This document shows positions 33,214 to 43,052 of a DNA stretch of 64,000 bases, piece by piece. Made by a program: the position numbers and the translations under genes. Each line of letters opens with the position of its first letter. The stretch's first letter is position 1. A model generated the notes under the pieces. The model was not told where the DNA came from. It did no database searches and saw nothing but the letters and a program-made list of their open reading frames with translations. This stretch comes from Seminavis robusta (lineage: Eukaryota > Bacillariophyta > Bacillariophyceae > Naviculales > Naviculaceae). Where the stretch lies: NCBI GenBank assembly GCA_903772945.1, contig CAICTM010000103.1, forward strand, positions 56,512-120,511. Direction: 5' to 3'.

Positions 33214-36200
33214 ATGGGAAAGTTAAAGCACGCTTGGCCAGATAAAGGAGGTGGGGACAGCGGCAGCACTCCCAGTACTCCTGCGAAGAGTCCAGCTCGA
33301 CCAGGTGGAGGTGTTGGCAAACTCAACAAGACTGGCTCTCCCTTTGGCAATAAGTCCACTCCTTCGACAGGTAGTTCGAGTGGTAGCAGCACTCCTGCTG
33401 CCAAGAAATGGTCTCCACCATCCTCATCGGCAAGTCGCTCGAGATCCCCGGGTCCTTCCGCTGTCAAGAGCAAATGGAACCCACCCAGTTCTGCCGAAAA
33501 GGCTCGATCGATATCGCCCGCACCCGCCAAGGTAAAAGGTGTCAAAATCAAGGCAGGAGCCTTCACGGCGAAAGGCGAAGAGGACCGAGGTGTCAGCGAA
33601 GCGTTTATTGCAGGAGAACTGATTGTCAAGGATGGAGAAGTCTCCATTGAAGAAGTTATTACCAACCTCAAAAAGGAACCTTGCTTCCTCGAAAAACTGG
33701 TGCTGGTCAATGTCAAGGGCATTGATGACAAGTTTGTCAGTGTTCTAGCCAAGAATCTCAAGGATATTCGACACTTGGACATCTCCAACAATAGTGAAAT
33801 CTCGGAATCGCCTCTCATGGAACTCGTCACGCAAGCCTTGGAGTTCAGCAGGGTAGAGACCATCAAGCTCAAGGGAACCGCCAAGATTTCCAAACCAAAC
33901 TGTGACAAGATTTCCAAGCTATTGCAAAACTGTCATGTCATTGATGACTTGGAAGCAGACTTTGCAGAGAAACCCGCCAAGTTCGATTCCGCCATTGAGC
34001 GCAATCGAAAGGTCAATGGATACGCTGAACGCATTAAAAAGGCAAACTCCACCATGGATATGATCACCCGACGATTGTCCGTCCGAGATAATGACTTGGT
34101 CACCACCATGATCAAGGCAGAAGAAAACGATCCCTCCGTCAAGGAAATCAAAATCTTTCAGGATCCTCGCTTTGCACACATACAAAACACCCTCGTGGTG
34201 GGTTTTGCCGAAGGCCTACGATCCAATCTAAACCTCAAAATTTTGATCATGAAAGGGCTCGATCTTGGAAACATCTTCTTGTCGGGACTGGCCTCCAGCA
34301 TCGAGTGGAACTTTACGCTAGAAGTGGTCGACTTATCCAACAATGCATTCACCAGCGATGGCATGTCCGAGTTCTGTCAAGGCATGGCTCTGAACGAGTC
34401 CATACAAAAAGTCGACCTCCGACATCAGCATTCCCCCGTCTTTAGTCATTCCGAAGAGATTGTGGTTAATGCCCTCGACAAGAACCATCATGTCAAGGAA
34501 TTCCATGTTGAATTCAAGACACCCGAGATGGGAAAGAAGGTCGAAGTCATCATTGAGCGCAACAAAAAAGAAGACAAGACCATTGACTACGACAAAAAGC
34601 TGATTGAGTTTCTCAAGCAAGAAGCCGACACGGTCGAGGAGCTGGCTGAACAGCGCAAGCAAGAGGCCAAACCTTTGGATATTCCAGATGATGATTGGAC
34701 ATACTACTACGAGCTGGAACAGTTAGCGAATCAGTACAAGTGCCGTCTCATCAAGGATGGTGGCGACAATGCCGAGAGTGGAGATGAGGCGGAACCCACC
34801 GAAAGGCAAACCATGCGAAAGAATCTCAATTCCAAGAGGCGGCCCAGTAGAAGTTTGTCGGATGCGGGTGGTATGAGCAAGAGTGTGAATATCACTGCCA
34901 CACGGTTCACCGGTGACGGAGCGTTCTTGACGGATGAGTTTATCACTCAGTTTCTGGTGGACAACGCCGAAGACAAGAGTGTCACATTTGGTAAGTTGGC
35001 TACTATAGCGGATACGCTGGATATACATATTCAGACTGACGACCAAGCGCTCACTTTTGCTGTTTCTCGTTGCATCTATTCAGACTTTAGCTGTCAGTTC
35101 AAAATGTTCAAGAGATTTCCCGTTGAGAGTCCTGACCGTCGCCACATCGTGACCAAGTTCGCGGATACGATATTGGATCACCCGCGTAGCAAAGAGATCA
35201 CGCACATCAACATGTCCAACTGCTTTCTGGGCAATGATTGGCTTGTCTATTTTTGCGAGAAGTGCGAGAAGGATTCCAAATATCTACCCAAACTACACCT
35301 TTTCAACCTCGAGACCAACTTCATTTCAGAGTCGGGTGTGGTGGCACTGGCCAAGTGCATTGGCAAGCAAGGTGTCTGGAAGTACCTGCAAGCAATCAAG
35401 CTTGAGAATCAAAAGTTCTTGTTGAGCTCCAAGGCCGAGAATGAACTTGCTAAGGCGCTTTATGTCAACCGCGGCATTATCACTGTCAATCTCCGTGTTC
35501 GTAACATCCACGAACGTACCCGAATTGAGAAGTATGTCTACCGCAATACAGATTTGCTCCGTCAAGCCAGACGCAGGCACAAGATCAAGACAGGAACCCT
35601 CAAGGAACGCAAACGCAACAAAATGGAACAGTACTTTGACAAGATTGCAGCTGACGACCCAAGCATCACCGAAGTGGAGCTTGTCGGAGATCAAATCTTC
35701 ATTGCTTTGAACAAGACTGAAAAGGTCAAGGCCGCCAAGGCGTTTGCTACGAACAAGCACGTGACAAAGGTGAAGATGACGCTGCTCAAGCTCGACGACG
35801 AGTTTGGGGTGGAGCTCGGCAAATCACTGGAATCTAACTCAACCATTGAACATTTGATCCTGGAAACCAACAACTTTGCGGGAGATGCAATCAAGGCCAT
35901 TGTTGGCTGTCTTGCAAAGAACAATACTATCGTGGAGCTTCAACTTCGGCACCAAAACAAGAACATGGCGTCGTCGGACGAGTCCCAAATTGCGCAATTG
36001 ATGGGAGACAACAAGTCCTGCATCAAGTTTGGTGTTGATATCCGCCACATGCAAGCTAAGAATGATGTGGAAAAGAAGATTCGACAAAATCAAGACTTGG
36101 CCCGCAAGAACCGAAGGAAAGCACCCGCACGGACGAGGAGCAGCGAAGATCAAATCAAGTCTGTGGCCACCCAAAAGATTCTGGAACGAGTGATTAAAGG

Positions 36201-36633
36201 CGACAAGGAAATCACTGAAGTTGTGCTCAATGGCGACCGAGAATTCGTCAAGATGGAAGCCGTCCGGAAGAAGGAGTTTTACGACGGCATGAAGACCAAC
36301 AAGGTGGTCAAGACTCTCACCTTGAATGACTTGCAGCTTGACAATGAATTTGGTGATGTCCTGATTGCAATTCTCAAGACCAACACTACCCTCACGTCCA
36401 TCTCTTTGGACAGGAACTTTTTCACATCTCTTGGCATTTACACAATTGTCGACGCAGTTATCAAGTCCAAGAATGTCAAAAAGCTGTCCATTATGAAACC
36501 CCGAGCGAAGATATCGAATGATGAGTCTGAGCGACTGCTTGAAGCCATGGAAAAGGAATGCCACCTGCAGGAGCTCAAAATTGAGTTTCGTGACGAGGCC
36601 CACAAAGAAAGGCTTGCAAAAGTGCTCAAGTAA
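33214..36633 (+). CDS. Five-module tropomodulin-like LRR protein
   Basis: A 1139-codon frame; a GT-AG stretch at 34991-35083 (93 bp) is probably an in-frame intron, leaving 1108 aa. The first ~130 residues are Ser/Pro/Gly/Lys-rich and disordered. The rest consists of five modules resembling the LRR part of tropomodulin/leiomodin, at about 145-270, 290-460, 560-775, 795-965 and 975-1139 in unspliced numbering. Module 4 is the clearest: LRHQNKNMASSDESQIAQL ... KFGVDIRHM ... IRQNQDLARKNRR follows the tropomodulin pattern in which an NQ/HQ segment precedes an E-rich helix and a final N-x-D-x3-R-x-x-R. Animal tropomodulins have one such LRR domain and cap actin pointed ends. Actin binding here is a hypothesis, as no tropomyosin-binding helices are seen. 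Confidence 0.78.
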   Translation: MGKLKHAWPDKGGGDSGSTPSTPAKSPARPGGGVGKLNKTGSPFGNKSTPSTGSSSGSSTPAAKKWSPPSSSASRSRSPGPSAVKSKWNPPSSAEKARSISPAPAKVKGVKIKAGAFTAKGEEDRGVSEAFIAGELIVKDGEVSIEEVITNLKKEPCFLEKLVLVNVKGIDDKFVSVLAKNLKDIRHLDISNNSEISESPLMELVTQALEFSRVETIKLKGTAKISKPNCDKISKLLQNCHVIDDLEADFAEKPAKFDSAIERNRKVNGYAERIKKANSTMDMITRRLSVRDNDLVTTMIKAEENDPSVKEIKIFQDPRFAHIQNTLVVGFAEGLRSNLNLKILIMKGLDLGNIFLSGLASSIEWNFTLEVVDLSNNAFTSDGMSEFCQGMALNESIQKVDLRHQHSPVFSHSEEIVVNALDKNHHVKEFHVEFKTPEMGKKVEVIIERNKKEDKTIDYDKKLIEFLKQEADTVEELAEQRKQEAKPLDIPDDDWTYYYELEQLANQYKCRLIKDGGDNAESGDEAEPTERQTMRKNLNSKRRPSRSLSDAGGMSKSVNITATRFTGDGAFLTDEFITQFLVDNAEDKSVTFGKLATIADTLDIHIQTDDQALTFAVSRCIYSDFSCQFKMFKRFPVESPDRRHIVTKFADTILDHPRSKEITHINMSNCFLGNDWLVYFCEKCEKDSKYLPKLHLFNLETNFISESGVVALAKCIGKQGVWKYLQAIKLENQKFLLSSKAENELAKALYVNRGIITVNLRVRNIHERTRIEKYVYRNTDLLRQARRRHKIKTGTLKERKRNKMEQYFDKIAADDPSITEVELVGDQIFIALNKTEKVKAAKAFATNKHVTKVKMTLLKLDDEFGVELGKSLESNSTIEHLILETNNFAGDAIKAIVGCLAKNNTIVELQLRHQNKNMASSDESQIAQLMGDNKSCIKFGVDIRHMQAKNDVEKKIRQNQDLARKNRRKAPARTRSSEDQIKSVATQKILERVIKGDKEITEVVLNGDREFVKMEAVRKKEFYDGMKTNKVVKTLTLNDLQLDNEFGDVLIAILKTNTTLTSISLDRNFFTSLGIYTIVDAVIKSKNVKKLSIMKPRAKISNDESERLLEAMEKECHLQELKIEFRDEAHKERLAKVLK

Positions 36634-36815
36634 GCAGCTATGATAGCAATAATATCCTTAGAAAACCTTCATGACCATTTTTGCCATGACATTGCCGAGA
36701 GCTTGAATACGCCCGATAATTCTTTGTAAGACTCTTGTCTCCAGTGATGCACTCTGCTGTGAATTGACAGTTGAGTTGCTTCCCGCCACACAATGCAGAT
36801 TGCATGTAGTATGCG

Positions 36816-37295
36816 TCATTGATTTTTTGCCACCATCCAGACTCTAATGCTGGTAGCAAGAAAGAGAATGGCAGCCCCCACAATGATACCAACGAGATTG
36901 GCGAGAATGTCCCAGCCATCTCCATGGCAAACCCCATTGGTACACCAGGGCCAACCATTCCAGATCACATCCGCAAATTCTTTGGCTGCCCCCACGACGA
37001 AGGAGAGGAAACTGGCCAACAGAATGCAACGTGTTGTGGACTGCAAAATTGTTTGAAAAACCGTGGTAGGTTGTTCTTGCTTCTCTTGACGATCCGAAGC
37101 AATAGAAGGGCTCTGTGTCTCCAACTCTTGCTTTTCTTCATCTGGTTCTGCATTTTCTGCAGAATGCTCATTCTGGGTGGTTGTCCTAGGAAAGAAACAG
37201 TGGTCGATGAGGGAGAGCCCTGCAAAGAAGAACCAAACCATCCCGAGACTCGCAAGGAAATGCCATAGCTTGTCCTTCGCCACTGCCATCGTCAA
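36816..37295 (-). CDS. VanZ/YfiM-like small membrane protein
   Basis: A 159-aa protein with three hydrophobic helices (about 11-30, 87-107 and 131-152). Sequence marks are KDKLWHFLASLG (Asp8, His12), VVGAAKEFADV and GDGWDILANLVGIIVGA. This is the D-x3-H ... G-x2-KE-x2-D ... D-x3-N-x2-G pattern of the VanZ/YfiM-like membrane families, best known from bacteria. A hydrophilic Glu/Gln-rich loop of about 50 residues separates helices 1 and 2, which is longer than in bacterial members. No signal peptide or enzymatic function can be named. The start may be MAVAKDKL (Met3). Confidence 0.7.
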   Translation of the reverse strand: MTMAVAKDKLWHFLASLGMVWFFFAGLSLIDHCFFPRTTTQNEHSAENAEPDEEKQELETQSPSIASDRQEKQEQPTTVFQTILQSTTRCILLASFLSFVVGAAKEFADVIWNGWPWCTNGVCHGDGWDILANLVGIIVGAAILFLATSIRVWMVAKNQ

Positions 37296-37904
37296 TCGTC
37301 AACCTTGATTCAAATGCTCAGACCTGCCTTCGTTCCGGTGCCATGGTCGCCATGGTCGCCAGGAATTACGTTGTGATGGTCGCAAGGTTCGTGGGAGACA
37401 CAACAGCTCCACCACTTCCAGGATATGGTACCAGTGGTACACGTACTGGTTACTGGTACCATCCGACCATCCGGCACTTGGCCAAAAAAATTTAATGGAA
37501 CCTCTTGGAGCCTTGAAGTGGCTTCCGGAAAACTGTACTTTCAAGAGAACAATAAAAAGATTTAAGGATGCGAACTCACAGGCCCAAGCGAAGGCCTCTT
37601 TGAGGAGCATCCATCTCGATCCCATTTCCAATTGAGGCGAGAAGAAAAAGACCCAATGAGAATGATGAGAATGCCGAATTTTTGATGACGGACAGCGCCA
37701 AGACCATCCATCGATCCATAGATCCATAGAACCACTTCTGCTTGCGAGCTAATACTTGCTTGCTTCTCATTGACTCTCTCAAGCCAAGTGCCCTCTGGTT
37801 CCTTCCTTATTGTTAGGGATCCGAGCTGTGCAAATACAACAACACCGGCAACCGGCAACTCCGGCAACTCCAAAGTATTTTCGTTCAGTAAAACTTCTTT
37901 CACC
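37296..37904. other. Divergent intergenic region
   Basis: No separate gene is supported. GGTACCAGTGGTACACGTACTGG-like dyad motifs lie at about 37426-37460. The frame of the downstream kinase is open from 37770, but the start at 37905 has better context. Confidence 0.4.
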
Positions 37905-40535
37905 ATGGACGTCAGTATAGAAGTTTCGAATGGAAGCATGCCTCCACAAAAAGCAGAAGAAACCACGAGTAATAATACAGGAATCAACATTCCCAAGAAC
38001 CAAGACGAAAACGAGACCATGGCGCTTCAAGCTGCTTTTCGACGACCCTTTGTGGTGGCTGTGGAAGAAGATGATGAAGACATTATTCCAGGACCACCCT
38101 TGCCATTTTCCAACCAACCTCCTCCTGAGAGTCCTTCCAATTCGAGGCGAACATCGGCCTTGACCAAACTCTTTGGTGGTGGTGGAAAGGGTGGTTCTTC
38201 GTCCAATACGACCTATCGATTGAGCAGTAGCAGCAGTGGCAAACAACAGTTGGCACTCATGAAACAAGAACAATCCCTCCATAATAACAACAACAACAAT
38301 AATCATCATCATGGCGTCCACCGAAGGGTCCAGTCACTCCAACTGCCAATTCCGGCACCGGCCAACAGCCCCAACACTCGCAGTCTCAACTTTGAAACTC
38401 AACAACAGGGAGAATTGGATATCTCACTCACCGAACATCGAGTCAAGGGAAATGGCATTTTGGCGTCTCGTGCGGATTTGAACCTGGCACCCGAAGAGTT
38501 TGCAGCTGGATGCAATCTCTTGCAGGCGGCGGCTGCTGGGCATTTGCAGCGCGTTCAGGAACTATTACAAAAACGACCTCATCAGGTCAACTTTCGAGAC
38601 TATGACCGACGCACGGCGCTTCATGTGGCGGCATCCGAAGGACACTTGCAGATTTGTCAGTATCTAGTATTGACCCAACATGCCAAAATCAACCGGTCGG
38701 ACAGGTGGGGAGGAAGGTAGGTTTTGAACTGGTTCAGCTTTGGAAATGTGTTCCTTCGTGATGAATGCAAAAGATAATCAATCCTCATTGGCGTTCTCAT
38801 TTTCTCTTTTTAATTTTAAAAAGTCCACTGGACGATGCTCATCGCCATCGACACCGAGAAGTGGTACTCTTCTTACGACAACAAGGAGCCATCACAGGAT
38901 CGGGAAACCAATCGACAATTTTGATCACAGCGGCCGCCGAAGGGGATGTCGATGAAGTCCAAATGCTGCTCACGGCAGCTGGAGCCAAAACCGTAAATGC
39001 CATTGTGAGTAAAGGGGACTACGACAAACGAACGCCATTGCATTTGGCAGCATCCGAAGGACATGCACAGATTGTATTGTTGCTTTGCAACGCTGGAGCC
39101 AATGTGAATGCCGAAGATCGATGGGGATCAAGGCCTCTAGATGATGCTGTCAAGGCAGAACAGAAGGAATGTGCCAACATACTGCAAAGTCACGGAGCCA
39201 AGCAAGCACCACAATTATTGGCTCGAATGCAGTCTTCCTACCTTGGCGATAGCATTGATACATCACAAACAAGAAGAGAACAAGACAATCTCAAGGTCGA
39301 CTTTGAAGAATTGGAAATGGTCGATCGAATCGGTTCCGGTGCGTTTGGAGAAATCTTCAAGTGTCGTTGGAGAGGAACCATGGTGGCGGCCAAATGTATC
39401 AAGAGTGCCAAAATTCGACAAGACTGGGTCAACAAGCGTGCCCTGGAGAGCATTGAAGAGGGAGCTGATGTCGACGAGGCTATGCGAATCATGGATGAAG
39501 CAGCAATGGACTGTGATCAGAAGGAAGAGGCGCTCATGGACTTTCGACAAGAAATCTCCGTGCTCAAATCGCTCAGGCACCCACACATTGTGCTGTTACT
39601 AGCCTTCTCCACTACCGAAAACTACGAAGTCATGATTTCAGAGCTCATGGAATGCTCTCTCTTGGACGTCTTTAAAGCGCATCAAGTGCACGGAACGAGG
39701 TTGGCCAAGAAGAGTGCGATTTCATATGCCTTGCAACTAGCCAGGGGGATGAATTACCTACACACATGGTACGTGTTTGCTTTCTTCGCTGACACTCGTG
39801 AGCCGGATAACACGATTTCTCACGTTTGTTTCATTCAGCAAACCTCCTGTGATCCACCGAGATTTGAAACCTGGTACGTGAAGATGGCAGTGATTGTGCT
39901 CTCTATAAGTCGAATCGAATCTTGGACTAACGCTTTTGTGCTTCCTTCGATCGTCGCGATCAGCTAATCTACTGCTCGATCACACCGGTGTATTGAAGAT
40001 ATCCGATTTTGGTCTGGCAAAAGTTCGACCAGACCCGAAAAAGATGGAACAAAAGGGGCGATTCATGACTGGCGAGACCGGAAGCTACCGTTTTATGGCA
40101 CCTGAGGTCTTTCGCCACGAGGACTACAACGAAACTGTGGATGTGTATTCTTACGCTATGATTCTTCATTATCTTTTGGATGGAAGACCGCCGTGGCCAA
40201 CGCTCAATGGTCTCGAGGCTGTGAGGCGCGCATCAGAGGAAGGAGACCGTCCAATCATTCCTCGGAATTGGGATCAGAGGCTTACAACCCTCTTGATGGA
40301 GTGCTGGGATGAAAACAGCAGTGCGAGGCCTCCTTTCAAGACAATTTTGCAATCTTTGGACACTTATTCACGTGCGACTTGTCTCGTTTGCCACTGTCTT
40401 CGAACGTAGACCAAGCAACAAGCCTCACCTTGTTTTCACACTTCTCTCTTTGTTCCAGGCGATGTATTTCATAATGATGACATTACAAAGTCAGCTCGAA
40501 GAGCCGACACCGGCTGCAATTGCACAATCATGTAG
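37905..40535 (+). CDS. Ankyrin-repeat TKL protein kinase with predicted CaaX box
   Basis: Modelled as five exons: 37905-38716, 38824-39768, 39839-39873, 39964-40371, 40459-40535 (758 aa). The start has caccATGG context; the frame is open from 37770. After a disordered N-terminus with an Asn/His tract come two ankyrin blocks (LLQAAAAGHLQRVQELL, RTALHVAASEGHLQICQYL; then TPLHLAASEGHAQIVLLL) at about 205-400. The kinase (about 435-740) has GSGAFGEIFK, VAAKCIK, an insert of about 40 residues before helix C, HRDLKPAN, DFGLA and GSYRFMAPE, typical of TKL/MLK kinases. The 35-bp third exon encodes CKPPVIHRDLKP. The last exon gives a tail ending CNCTIM, a CaaX prenylation box. The final donor (GTGCGA) is weak; without that splice the frame stops at 40409 after CHCLRT. 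Confidence 0.78.
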
Positions 40536-42237
40536 TGTCCTTGGAGTTGTTGACTCCGTCGTCGAGTACATGCATGGGCTGCGTGATGGTTCGTTGTCAT
40601 TATAAGAGGTCGCGTTTCGCAGACACTTTCATGCTGTGTAACTGCAACGAGCCCAAGTTCAATGATTCGGGGTAATAGGAACTATCTGTCATTATTCACT
40701 TCGACTACACATCGCTCTTCTATCTATCTGTGTGAAGCTTGGCTACCGGTACGGGTATATCTATCATTGGATCCAAAGATTTGATTGATGCGTTGTTGTC
40801 CAAGGCGGCTTTTTTATGTGTGGCTACAATCAACACACACAAAAGCGGGACGCTGCAATTTCGCCGAAGGGTGCCAAGTGCCGAGACTGAGTCGAGTCAC
40901 TCGACTCGTTTGGCCGCAGATCGCGGGAGTGGCAGTGAAAGAAAAGAGGCCTCCGGTTGCGCCAACCACGGAAATTGAAATGAGGGCTGTCAGTTGCTTG
41001 GCTAACTGGCGTGGGCTTGCTTTACTACTAGCAAGCAGCACTGCTTCCAGCTAGAGCTATCCTGACTTCAGCCAGTTAGGATTAGCTAGCTACCAAGCAA
41101 CTCTCCCAGCTAGTGATGTGGCTCCGTGGCAGTTCTCCCAGCTCCTTCCCAGCCAATGATACCATAGCCCTAGCTAGCAGTTCTCCCAAAACTAGCTCCT
41201 CCCCAGTTCCCAGCTAGTGACAGCCCTAGCCGTCCTCTCAGATCTTCTCCAACTTCCATCATAATACCCAGTTCCAATCACAGTACCATGGCTCTGCTAA
41301 GCTACCGTACCTGGACCCGGAACCGTACCCTACCAAGCTAGAGCTACTACTAGTAGCTCTAGCTAGTATCTGGACCTGGAACCATACTGTACCAAGCTAA
41401 AGCTACTATTACCAAGACCCGGAACGCTAAAGCTACTAGTACCCGGACCCGGAACCGTACCTCCCCACATTAAACTCTCTCAGATCTTCTCCAACTTCCA
41501 TCATAATACCCAGTTCCAGTCAAAGTACCATGGTTCTGCTAAACTACAGCCCATACTTGGACCCGGAACCGTACCCTACCAAGCTAGCTAGAGCTACCAG
41601 TATCGGGACCTGGAACCGTACTGTACCGATGAAATGGAACTTGACTTGTGTGACATAGCTGGAAGAAATGCTAGTACCAGGAACCTGGAAGCTATCATAC
41701 TGGTATCGTACTAGTAGCTAGCTAGTACGGTGGCTACCTACCAGTACCGTACCGTCCCGGTATCTTGGTGCCTTACAGAAGGCAGCTCTGAAGGCTCAGA
41801 CTTGTGGTAACCCTAAAAACGTTACGACGACAGACGAAAAACTAAAACTGGAAGCTATCGTACTCTAGTATCATACTAGTAGCTAGCTAGTACCGTGGCT
41901 ACCTACCAGTACCGTGGCTACCTACCTTTACCATGGCTACCTACCAGTATCGCGGCTACCCACCTGTACCGGTACAAGTGGTACCTTACTGGTACAGAAG
42001 GCAGCTCTGAAGGCTCAAACCTGTAACCCCTACCGGTAACCCTAAATGTTACGACGACAGACGAAAAACTAAAATTATAACCTAGCCAACTTCGTGGTTG
42101 GCGATCCTTTTGTGAGTACTGGTGCTGTAGTTTGCAGATGCGAGCCCAGCTAGCTAGCTGCAGGAGTGGCTCATCAACTGGGCTGAAACCGATTGCCTGT
42201 CTTCTACTAGCTAGCTAGTAGTAGGCTATACTGTAGA
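40536..42237. repeat. Gene-free, repeat-rich region
   Basis: About 1.7 kb with no supported gene, dominated by degenerate CTAGCTAG and GGTACCGG-type words. Longer direct repeats are a ~50-bp unit with core cagatcttctccaacttcc at about 41235 and 41476, a ~75-bp unit with core cagaaggcagctctgaaggc at about 41774 and 41994, and a ~20-bp tandem unit (gtaccgtggctacctaccag, 3-4 imperfect copies) at about 41890-41965. Origin is unclear; it looks like repeated local duplication. Confidence 0.65.
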
Positions 42238-42979
42238 GGGGATGGGCAAATCTTGCAATAGCCCTGTATTGTAATGGAGTGTGACTCGCCAAAATCAGTT
42301 AAAAAGACGAAATTCGTATTTTTGCCAGAAGATAAATTTAATTGGATTGCATTGGATTGGATTGGATTGGATTGAATTGGATTGAATTGGATTCCAAATG
42401 GTACTGTTATTTATATAGTCGTATGTCCGCACAAGGTCAACATGATGGAAAATCTTGAGTCATGACTTGAGTTTTGAGATTTGACTCAAGTCAGTACTCA
42501 AGTCAGCATCAAGTCATGACTCAAGATTTTGCGAAAACACCATTGACTTGAGTCAACGCCTTTTTGCCAAGTCGCACATTCAAATGATGGCAAAATCGAA
42601 TTTTGTTTTGTATAATTTCGAAATGCACCAAAAAAGCACGAAATCGAGGAGAACAAGAAAGCACGAATGGAATCGAGCCACCCCGGCTAGTACGACTGGT
42701 ACCATGTTGCTGTGTGGACAGGAGGGGTTCTCTTGAGTGCTGACTTGAGTACTGACTTGAGTCAAATCTCAAAAACTCAAGTCATGACCCAAGATTTCAG
42801 CCCTTGTGCGGACATTAGAGTAAACTGTAATTGAATGCAATCCAATCTAATCCAACGCAATCCAATCAAATCCAATAGAGAAAAACAGCCAAAGTAAAAG
42901 ATTGGCTTAGCGCACACAATTTTTACAAAAACGCTCTAACAAATTCAACACAGAGCCATGGGCAAGTTTGCTCATCCCC
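42238..42979. mobile_element. Foldback/MITE-like element with long terminal inverted repeats
   Basis: A 742-bp segment whose two ends are inverted copies of each other over roughly 250-300 bp. The left end starts GGGGATGGGCAAA and the right end is CTCATCCCC. Inner matching parts include the ATTGG-rich tract (42340-42392 against 42834-42877, complementary) and the block tatgtccgcacaagg with gacttgagttttgagatttg (about 42422-42520 against 42735-42822). It is flanked by TAGA on both sides (42234-42237, 42980-42983), a possible target-site duplication. The loop (about 42540-42720) has no transposase frame, so it is non-autonomous. No superfamily is assigned. Confidence 0.8.
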
Positions 42980-43052
42980 TAGAAGGAAAAATATAAATGT
43001 TCTAGTAGCGCCGTTTAAAAATGAAATGTCCTATATGTAATTGACTTGAGGG

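Noticed and set aside
37770-37904. 45-residue N-terminal extension of the ankyrin kinase
   Set aside because: The ATG at 37905 has better context (caccATGG) and the extension has no features; it remains possible.
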